Translations under genes and position numbers: made by a program
Shown here: positions 1 to 5,077 of the stretch, piece by piece
How positions within the stretch are numbered: position 1 is the stretch's first letter
Layout: the number at the start of each line of letters is the position of its first letter
The notes under the pieces: generated by a model
What the model was told of the DNA's origin: nothing
Seen by the model: only the letters and a program-made list of their open reading frames with translations
Databases searched by the model: none
Assembly (NCBI GenBank): GCA_031257815.1
Contig: JAIRNX010000085.1
Coordinates: forward strand, 1-5,077
Source: Lactobacillales bacterium
Lineage (GTDB): Bacteria; Bacillota; Bacilli; Lactobacillales; Streptococcaceae
Direction: 5' to 3'
Length of the DNA stretch: 5,077 bases

Positions 1-1
1 A

Positions 2-826
2 GGTGCGGTTTTAAAATATATTGAGTTAAAAAATGGTGAACTAGATCTAGAGATGGCGCAAGATTTAATTACCGAGCAAACAAAGATCGTCTCTCTTGCT
101 CATGCATCCAATGTGCTAGGAGTAGAAACTCCTGTTAAAGAGTTGGTTGATTATGTGCATAGTAAAGGGGCGATTTTTGTGTTAGATGCAGCGCAGTCGG
201 TGCCTCATCAAAGAGTAGATGTACAAACACTTGATGTTGATTTTCTGGCCTTTAGCGGGCATAAAATGTTAGGACCAACTGGGATTGGCGTGCTTTATGG
301 CAAGCGTAAATGGCTTGAAGCAATGGAGCCGGTAGAGTTTGGTGGCGAGATGATTGATTTTGTGCATCGTGACTTATCTACATGGAAAGAGCTTCCTTGG
401 AAGTTTGAAGCAGGAACGCCAAATATTGCTGGAGCTACCGGCTTAGATGCGGCGATTTGGTACTTGCAAGCGCTTGGTTTTGATGCTATTCAAGCTTATG
501 AAAGGGAATTAATAGAATATCTTTTTCCTAAATTGCAGGCAATTGATGGAGTGAGGATTTATGGGCCGCAAAATATAGATCATCGCACCGGAGTTTTCTC
601 GTTTAATTTAGAAAATTTGCATCCGCATGATGTGGCAACAGCACTTGATATGCAGGGAATTGCGGTACGTGCGGGACATCTTTGCGCTCAACCTTTAATT
701 CAAAATTTAGGCATTTCAGCAGTGGTTCGGGCAAGTTTTTATTTTTACAATACTAAGGAAGATTGTGATCAGTTAGTTGATGCGATTATTGCAGCAAAGG
801 AGTTTTTTAGTCATGGCTCTGTCTAA
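2..826 (+). CDS. sufS: SufS-type cysteine desulfurase, 5'-truncated by window edge
   Basis: PLP-dependent cysteine desulfurase (class V aminotransferase fold). It takes sulfur from L-cysteine as a persulfide for Fe-S cluster assembly in the cytosol. The frame is open to the left edge, so the gene starts upstream. The 274 residues seen, against about 405 usual, lack roughly the first 130. The methionine at 53 is internal, because the preceding in-frame residues (GAVLKYIELKNGELDLE) fit the family. Visible landmarks are HASNVLG with the PLP-stacking histidine, DAAQSVPHQ with the PLP-contacting aspartate, SGHK with the Schiff-base lysine (codon 263-265), FEAGTPN, RAGHLCAQP with the catalytic cysteine (codon 683-685), and the substrate-binding arginine of VVRASFYFYNT (codon 728-730). 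The end overlaps sufU by 14 bp, which fits the known SufS-SufU partnership and suggests translational coupling. Local GC is higher than in the genes from gmk onward (28 of 60 bases at 241-300). Confidence 0.95.
   Translation, partial: GAVLKYIELKNGELDLEMAQDLITEQTKIVSLAHASNVLGVETPVKELVDYVHSKGAIFVLDAAQSVPHQRVDVQTLDVDFLAFSGHKMLGPTGIGVLYGKRKWLEAMEPVEFGGEMIDFVHRDLSTWKELPWKFEAGTPNIAGATGLDAAIWYLQALGFDAIQAYERELIEYLFPKLQAIDGVRIYGPQNIDHRTGVFSFNLENLHPHDVATALDMQGIAVRAGHLCAQPLIQNLGISAVVRASFYFYNTKEDCDQLVDAIIAAKEFFSHGSV
796..802 (+). promoter_or_regulatory. sufU ribosome binding site
   Basis: AAAGGAG lies inside the end of sufS, 10 nt before the ATG at 813. It decides the sufU start: an in-frame ATG at 777 lies upstream of this site, has no comparable site of its own, and would add twelve residues that look unlike SufU. 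Confidence 0.75.
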
Positions 827-1241
827 GTTAGATAGTTTATATCGTGCGGTGATCCTAGATCATTCTAGCCATCCGCATCATAAAGGAGTACTTGATGGTG
901 CGGTTTCTTTGGAGTTAAATAATCCTACTTGTGGCGATGTGATTCGCCTATTTTTGCGTTTAAATGATGAAGAAAAGATTGAAGAAATTGCCTTTGATGG
1001 CAGTGGCTGCTCGATCTCAGTAGCTAGTGCTTCGATGATGACAGATGTTGTTTTGAAAAAAAAGGTTGTCGAAGTATTAGAGCTTTCTGAAAAATTCAGT
1101 CAGCTGGTGCAAGGAGAAGAAGTTGAAAAGGCAGAAGAATTATTGGGCGATGCAGCTTTTTTAAACGGTGTAAGTAAATTTCCCCAGCGCATTAAATGTG
1201 CAACTCTGGCTTGGAATGCATTAAAAAAAGCATTGGAATGA
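813..1241 (+). CDS. sufU: SufU Fe-S assembly zinc sulfurtransferase/scaffold
   Basis: The 142-residue protein accepts persulfide sulfur from SufS and passes it to the SufBCD complex. In Firmicutes it is zinc-bound and acts as a sulfur-transfer partner, with zinc-ligand swapping at the SufS active site. The expected ligands are present: Cys40 and Asp42 in NNPTCGD, Cys66 in DGSGCSISVASASMM, and Cys129 in RIKCATLAWNAL. About 62 residues separate Cys66 from Cys129. That spacing contains the extra segment that separates SufU from IscU, which has a shorter gap and an LPPVK motif not seen here. The N-terminal LYRAVILDHSSHPHHKG is the usual SufU opening. The start at 813 is set by AAAGGAG and gives the normal family length. 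The gene overlaps sufS by 14 bp. In many lactic acid bacteria sufB comes next, but here a 102-bp gap leads to gmk instead. Confidence 0.95.
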   Translation: MALSKLDSLYRAVILDHSSHPHHKGVLDGAVSLELNNPTCGDVIRLFLRLNDEEKIEEIAFDGSGCSISVASASMMTDVVLKKKVVEVLELSEKFSQLVQGEEVEKAEELLGDAAFLNGVSKFPQRIKCATLAWNALKKALE

Positions 1242-1280
1242 AAAAATGACGGCATAACAACAGAGCGTTTCTTGGAATTA

Positions 1281-1309
1281 TTGACAAAAATAAAATCAGG
1301 GATTGAAAT
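1281..1309 (+). promoter_or_regulatory. Putative sigma-A promoter for gmk-rpoZ-mnmE
   Basis: A perfect TTGACA (1281-1286) is followed by a 17-nt spacer and TGAAAT (1304-1309), which matches four of six bases of TATAAT. It lies in the only sizeable gap between sufU and gmk, 34 nt before the gmk ATG. The -35 box and spacing are good and the -10 box is weak. No intrinsic terminator is evident between sufU and this site, so read-through from the suf genes is also possible. Confidence 0.4.
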
Positions 1310-1343
1310 AAAATAATAGTGGGGAAGAGAGTGGAAAAGATAA

Positions 1344-1964
<621 letters not shown>

Positions 1965-1990
1965 ATATAACAAAAAAAGAGGTTAAATGT

Positions 1991-2299
1991 ATGATTTCAT
2001 ATCCATCGATAGACAAACTACTAAGCAAAATAAAATCAAAATACTCTTTGGTTATTTTAGCCAGTAAGCGTTCACATGAACTTCAAGAAGGCGAAGTTGC
2101 AACGATGAAGTTTAAATCAGTGAAAAATGTCGGAAAAGCACTAGAAGAAATTGCTGCAGAAAAAGTACTTTCTCATCCAGACCCTGAGAAAAAACGCGAA
2201 CAAGTTCGCAGAGAAAAAGAATTAAAACTTGCAGCTGCTAGACGTAAAGAAGAACAAGTAGAAAATGAAAGAGCGGAACAAGTAAATCAAGAAAAATGA
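1991..2299 (+). CDS. rpoZ: RNA polymerase omega subunit with charged C-terminal tail
   Basis: Omega binds the beta' subunit, helps assemble and stabilise RNA polymerase, and sits next to gmk in many bacteria. The conserved core covers about residues 4-60: [29 protein letters not shown], then the [16 protein letters not shown] helix, where GKALEEI (48-54) is the family hallmark. The 102 residues exceed the roughly 67-70 of Bacillus omega. Residues 64-102 form a Lys/Arg/Glu-rich tail (23 of 39 residues charged), probably helical or disordered; related tails are common in lactic acid bacteria. The ATG at 1991 follows AAGAGG (1977-1982) with 8-nt spacing. The stop codon overlaps the mnmE start as ATGA at 2296-2299, which suggests coupled translation. 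Confidence 0.93.
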   Translation: MISYPSIDKLLSKIKSKYSLVILASKRSHELQEGEVATMKFKSVKNVGKALEEIAAEKVLSHPDPEKKREQVRREKELKLAAARRKEEQVENERAEQVNQEK

Positions 2300-3684
2300 A
2301 AGAAAATTTTGATACCATTGCTGCTATTTCAACACCTCCAGGAGAAGGAGCCATCGCTATTGTTCGTTTATCAGGAGATAAAGCGATAAGTATAGCTGAT
2401 CGTGTTTTTAAAGGTAATAAATCATTAACTAAAGTTTCTAGCCATACAATTCATTACGGACATATAAAAGATCCCAGCAATAAGGCAATAATTGATGAGG
2501 TAATGGTTAGCGTAATGCGTACACCAAAAACATTTACACGTGAAGATGTGGTAGAAATCAATTGCCATGGTGGTATTGTTGTCGCTAATCAACTATTGCA
2601 ACTATTGTTACGTAAAGGAGCAAAGTTAGCAGAACCAGGTGAATTTACCAAACGAGCTTTTTTAAATGGGCGAATTGATTTATCACAAGCCGAAGCTGTT
2701 ATGGATTTAATTCGTGCAAAAACAAATCAAGCCATGAACATGGCTCTTGGACAGCTTGAGGGAAATTTATCTAGCCTCATTCGTAAAATACGTCAAAAAA
2801 TTTTAGAAATGCTTGCGCAAGTGGAAGTATCTATTGACTATCCAGAATATGATGAAACAGAAGAGTTTACAAATCAAATGCTCTTAGAAAAAATTCAGCA
2901 AATTAAAAAACAACTGGATAATTTGTTAAAAACAGCTACACAAGGAAAAATTTTAAAAGAAGGTTTAAAAACAGCTATTATTGGACGACCAAATGTTGGA
3001 AAATCTTCACTATTAAATACTTTGCTACAAGAAGAAAAGGCGATCGTCACTGAAATTGCTGGAACTACTCGTGATGTTATTGAAGAGATGGTCAATCTTC
3101 AGGGTATTCCTTTAAAATTAATCGACACTGCTGGGATTAGAAAAACTGACGATCTGGTAGAACAAATAGGTGTAGAGCGCTCACATAAAGCTTTACAGGA
3201 AGCGGATTTTATTCTTCTAGTTTTAAATGCAAGTGAGGCATTAACCGCAGAAGATTTAGAATTAATTAAAATCACTCAACATTCAAAACGAATTATTCTT
3301 TTAAATAAAATGGACTTAACACCTAAAATAAAAATTTCAGAAATTGCTAACTTAGTCGAAACAGACACAATAATACAAATATCTATTTTAAAAAATGAAG
3401 GTTTGGATGCTTTAGAAAAAAAAATTTCTGTGCTGTTTTTTAGTGGAGAAATAGGAATAGACAAAGATAGTACTTATCTATCCAATACACGCCATATCAT
3501 CTTAATTGAGCAAGCTCAAAATGCTTTACTAGAAGCAATGATTGGTATTAAAAAACAAATGCCGATTGATTTGGTGCAAATCGACATAACCCGTTGCTGG
3601 GAAATTTTGGGAAAAATTACAGGTGATACGGTTCAAGATGAATTAATTACGCAACTCTTTAGCCAATTTTGCCTTGGGAAATAA
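2296..3684 (+). CDS. mnmE: tRNA uridine-34 modification GTPase MnmE
   Basis: MnmE (TrmE) is a potassium-dependent GTPase that works with MnmG to install the cmnm5 group on wobble uridine 34 of certain tRNAs, using a formyl-THF-derived carbon. The 462 residues are full length. The N-terminal folate-binding domain starts with [22 protein letters not shown] (6-27). EINCHGG (87-93) and [24 protein letters not shown] (112-135) are strong family signatures. The G domain has G1 GRPNVGKSS (230-238), G2 GTTRD (256-260), G3 DTAG (277-280) and G4 NKMD (337-340). The C-terminus is FCLGK, a variant of FCIGK, with the functionally important cysteine at 459. The gene starts inside the rpoZ stop (ATGA). No mnmG, its usual neighbour in Firmicutes, is in the window. 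Its stop codon abuts a small insertion element, yet the terminal motif is intact, so the protein should be functional. Confidence 0.97.
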   Translation: MKENFDTIAAISTPPGEGAIAIVRLSGDKAISIADRVFKGNKSLTKVSSHTIHYGHIKDPSNKAIIDEVMVSVMRTPKTFTREDVVEINCHGGIVVANQLLQLLLRKGAKLAEPGEFTKRAFLNGRIDLSQAEAVMDLIRAKTNQAMNMALGQLEGNLSSLIRKIRQKILEMLAQVEVSIDYPEYDETEEFTNQMLLEKIQQIKKQLDNLLKTATQGKILKEGLKTAIIGRPNVGKSSLLNTLLQEEKAIVTEIAGTTRDVIEEMVNLQGIPLKLIDTAGIRKTDDLVEQIGVERSHKALQEADFILLVLNASEALTAEDLELIKITQHSKRIILLNKMDLTPKIKISEIANLVETDTIIQISILKNEGLDALEKKISVLFFSGEIGIDKDSTYLSNTRHIILIEQAQNALLEAMIGIKKQMPIDLVQIDITRCWEILGKITGDTVQDELITQLFSQFCLGK

Positions 3685-3802
3685 GAACCTGTTAACTTGT
3701 CTTGGTGCGATGAAAGTCTCGTTACACAGCTTATAAACCAAGCAAAGCTTGAAACAATTTGATAAACGCAATTCATTTCACTAGAGATCGTCAACAAGTT
3801 CT
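3684..3802. mobile_element. MITE-like inverted-repeat element, 119 bp, flanked by TA
   Basis: The ends form inverted repeats: AGAACCTGTTAAC on the left and, reading inward from the right, AGAACTTGTTGAC (11 of 13 identical). Weaker similarity continues inward (GTGnnATGAA on both sides). TA flanks both ends (3682-3683 and 3803-3804), consistent with a target-site duplication. The two bases outside (3682-3683) are also the first two of the mnmE stop codon, and the element supplies the third. A short hairpin, CAAGC-AAA-GCTTG (3739-3751), lies near the exact middle. There is no transposase, so it would move only with help in trans. With the ends set one base inward it would begin with G and be flanked by T-N-A, recalling some IS5-family subgroups; that family link is a guess. 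The right end, read inward, closely matches the element starting at 4945. Confidence 0.65.
3739..3751. repeat. Central hairpin of the 119-bp element
   Basis: Perfect 5-bp stem CAAGC/GCTTG with an AAA loop, centred within about 2 bp of the midpoint of the surrounding element, which adds to its overall palindromic layout. No run of T follows on either strand, so it is not a convincing intrinsic terminator. Confidence 0.45.
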
Positions 3803-3838
3803 TATAAATGTAGATCATATCCATAATCTTATAAGCAG

Positions 3839-3860
3839 TTTTAATATTTTTTTAATATTT
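3839..3860. repeat. Perfect tandem duplication of an AT-only 11-mer
   Basis: TTTTAATATTT occurs twice head to tail (3839-3849 and 3850-3860), followed by two more matching T bases. It lies just past the lipase stop codon, between that gene and the small element. No GC stem-loop terminator is seen here for either strand. It may be only a low-complexity slippage product. Confidence 0.6.
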
Positions 3861-3879
3861 TTGGAACATTTTTACCGAC

Positions 3880-4845
3880 TTAATGGATATCTGTTACTTC
3901 TTCTCCTTCTGTTAAGGCTTTAACATAATTATCGGCTTTGTGATTTTCCAAAACGGTATCTGATAATTTTTTGCCGTACTCTGGGTCTATTCCGCCCAAT
4001 GGTATTGTTGCTACCAACATAGCGTTTAAATCATGACCCCATTTGTAAAAATGGATTTCATCGGTTAAATACAATAAAGTTCCTCCAACTTTTCCAACAG
4101 CATCAAAAGCATTGAGTATAATGTGCATTCTGGAATTTACACCAAGCTTTTTCGCATAATTCTTAAAATTTTTATCACCAACAAGAGCAGGTGCAATGGG
4201 GTAAGATTCAATATTTTTTAATGGTACGCCATTTTCAGCAAGTTTTAATGTAAATAATTGTGCTAAGCCACCTCCTAAAGAATGCCCTGTAACCCAATAG
4301 TTAATTTTGCCGCTCTTATCAAATAATTTAATCTTGAAACCTAACTTTTTGTAGTAGTCTTCAATTTCATTTTTAATTTCTAAAAAAGTATTAAACGCAG
4401 TAGCCATTCCTTCATGAACTCCTCGCTCAACAACATCTTTTCCAGTAGCATCTTTCCAATTAACCATAGCCTCATCATAATCTCTTTCCCAGTTTACAAT
4501 ATTATCTGTACCACGAAAGGCTATAGCTAAGCTGAAATGGTTGCCATTGCTTTTTTTTATTCCAATAATTGCGGCCACATCATCAGAATTAAATTTATTT
4601 ACACCTAAATACCCTTTATCTTTAAGTGTTTTTTTATAAGTATCATCATCGTTATAACAATCAGAAGATACTTTCGCACTGCTGATTGCCAAATCATGAT
4701 TATAATTTACATTATTGGGAATATCGTTTTTTTGGCTAGATAGGTTGAATTTATTTTGGGTAATAAAAAATAAAGAACCTGCGACAATAATTGCTACGAT
4801 ACATATTGCGCTCAAAATTGCAGCATTATTACTCTTTTTTTTCAT
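3880..4845 (-). CDS. Membrane-anchored or secreted class 3 lipase-family protein
   Basis: The 321-residue protein belongs to the alpha/beta-hydrolase class 3 (fungal-type) lipase family, which cleaves acyl esters of glycerides or phospholipids. The nucleophile elbow is VTGHSLGGGLAQLF, with Ser189 as catalytic serine. AFRGTDN (109-115) provides the usual oxyanion-hole strand. Asp248 in NAFDAVG and His302 in ENHKADNYVKAL are the likely remaining triad members, placed in the expected order. The N-terminus has MKKK followed by a hydrophobic stretch at about 9-29, so it is either an uncleaved membrane anchor or a signal peptide. Cys15 does not sit in a good lipobox, so a lipoprotein is unlikely. 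The start at 4845 is supported by AAGGAG 8 nt upstream. It runs opposite to the mnmE operon and lies between two related small repeat elements, which suggests an acquired accessory gene. Substrate and biological role cannot be read from the sequence. Confidence 0.85.
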   Translation of the reverse strand: MKKKSNNAAILSAICIVAIIVAGSLFFITQNKFNLSSQKNDIPNNVNYNHDLAISSAKVSSDCYNDDDTYKKTLKDKGYLGVNKFNSDDVAAIIGIKKSNGNHFSLAIAFRGTDNIVNWERDYDEAMVNWKDATGKDVVERGVHEGMATAFNTFLEIKNEIEDYYKKLGFKIKLFDKSGKINYWVTGHSLGGGLAQLFTLKLAENGVPLKNIESYPIAPALVGDKNFKNYAKKLGVNSRMHIILNAFDAVGKVGGTLLYLTDEIHFYKWGHDLNAMLVATIPLGGIDPEYGKKLSDTVLENHKADNYVKALTEGEEVTDIH

Positions 4846-4853
4846 AATGTTAA

Positions 4854-4859
4854 CTCCTT
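4854..4859 (-). promoter_or_regulatory. Lipase gene ribosome binding site
   Basis: On the minus strand AAGGAG lies 8 nt before the ATG at 4845. It is the strongest Shine-Dalgarno match in the window at ideal spacing. It fixes the start so that the hydrophobic N-terminal segment is part of the protein. Confidence 0.8.
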
Positions 4860-4875
4860 ATAATTTTATTTGTGG

Positions 4876-4885
4876 GTAAGCTTAC
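4876..4885. promoter_or_regulatory. 10-bp palindrome in lipase leader, possible operator
   Basis: GTAAGCTTAC is a perfect palindrome between the putative -10 box and the ribosome binding site of the lipase gene. It could be a repressor site or the base of a small leader structure. It is short and may be chance. Confidence 0.2.
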
Positions 4886-4903
4886 ACTATTAACTTAATT
4901 TTA

Positions 4904-4932
4904 TTTTTATACTTAAGTCATGTAGAAGTCAA
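4904..4932 (-). promoter_or_regulatory. Putative sigma-A promoter of the lipase gene
   Basis: On the minus strand TTGACT (4927-4932) is followed by a 17-nt spacer and TAAAAA (4904-4909), or by a 15-nt spacer and the better hexamer TATAAA (4906-4911). It lies about 58 nt upstream of the start codon, and only 12 bp separate it from the repeat element that starts at 4945. The -35 box is good and the -10 placement is uncertain. Confidence 0.4.
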
Positions 4933-4944
4933 TAAATCTGTCTT

Positions 4945-5077
4945 AGAGCCTGTTAACGATCTCAAAGTGATGAATGATTTTGACTATTTTTTCACACTTT
5001 TTCGTTAAAAAGCCTCGATTTAGCACCACTAAACCTGCATTTTTTGCCTCAAATTGTGAAAAAATAGTTCAAAAATT
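4945..5077. mobile_element. Second MITE-like element, right end beyond window
   Basis: It begins AGAGCCTGTTAACGATCTC, which matches the right terminus of the 119-bp element (read inward) at 16 of 19 bases, followed in both by AGTGA and ATGAA. Inside is a large palindrome: ACTATTTTTTCACA (4983-4996) is the exact reverse complement of 5055-5068, and the pairing continues outward imperfectly (ATTTTG against CAAAAAT). The axis is near 5026, inside a small TTTAG/CTAAA hairpin. If symmetric, the element should end about 30 bp past the window, near 5107, for roughly 163 bp. No open reading frame of note is inside. It could instead be the left end of a full insertion sequence, but the internal palindrome favours a non-autonomous element. 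Confidence 0.6.
4997..5012. repeat. Side hairpin within the second element
   Basis: CTTTTT-CGTT-AAAAAG is a perfect 6-bp stem with a 4-nt loop inside the left arm of the larger palindrome. It would form a side branch in a folded strand. The matching place in the right arm (5034-5054) is diverged and has only a weak GCA/TGC stem. Confidence 0.4.

Noticed and set aside
777..812. Upstream in-frame ATG that would extend SufU by 12 residues
   Set aside because: The extension lies inside sufS, lacks a ribosome binding site and is unlike SufU N-termini; AAAGGAG at 796-802 points to the ATG at 813.
1242..1343. Remnant of sufB after sufU
   Set aside because: Short in-frame stretches after the ATGs here stop within a few codons and show no SufB motif, so erosion of sufB at this spot cannot be shown.
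2895..3464. Two short minus-strand open frames inside mnmE
   Set aside because: They lie fully within the G-domain coding region of mnmE and are antisense shadows with no domain signal.
3633..3824. Minus-strand open frame of 63 codons across the 119-bp element and the mnmE end
   Set aside because: It runs through both ends of an inverted-repeat element into mnmE coding sequence; no ribosome binding site or known domain was seen, so it is not a transposase remnant I can support.
3839..3862. Tandem 11-mers considered as iterons or a CRISPR-like array
   Set aside because: There are only two units, AT-only, without spacers, and no replication or Cas gene is nearby; replication slippage is simpler.
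3684..3879. Possible intrinsic terminator for the mnmE operon or the lipase gene
   Set aside because: The only compact hairpin (3739-3751) lacks a following T run on either strand, and the T-rich stretch at 3839-3862 has no GC stem before it.

Overview
The window looks like chromosomal DNA from a low-GC Bacillota, most like the Lactobacillales. This is inferred from protein character: a SufU-type scaffold with its Firmicute-style insertion between the second and third cysteines, an omega subunit starting with a [12 protein letters not shown] motif and carrying a charged tail, and Gmk and MnmE of the lactic-acid-bacterium type. No species can be named from the sequence alone.

Left part (1-1241): the 3' two thirds of sufS (cysteine desulfurase) overlaps by 14 bp the complete sufU (zinc sulfurtransferase/scaffold). 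Together they pass sulfur from cysteine to the SUF Fe-S cluster machinery. sufB, which often follows sufU in this group, is not here. The next 102 bp are non-coding and hold a plausible promoter.

Middle (1344-3684): gmk (guanylate kinase), rpoZ (RNA polymerase omega) and mnmE (tRNA U34-modification GTPase) run on the + strand as a probable operon. rpoZ and mnmE overlap as ATGA. gmk-rpoZ is a widely conserved pair, but mnmE directly behind rpoZ is not the usual order. Sampled base composition also changes between sufU and gmk, with higher GC and G over C on the left and more A-rich sequence on the right.

Right part (3684-5077): a 119-bp MITE-like inverted-repeat element abuts the mnmE stop codon and is flanked by TA on both sides. 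Then comes a minus-strand gene for a membrane-anchored or secreted class 3 (fungal-type) lipase with its own strong ribosome binding site. Beyond its promoter region, a second element with a closely related terminus begins at 4945, carries a large palindrome, and runs off the window end. The lipase gene is therefore bracketed by two relatives of one small repeat family, which points to an accessory or mobile segment inserted behind a housekeeping operon.
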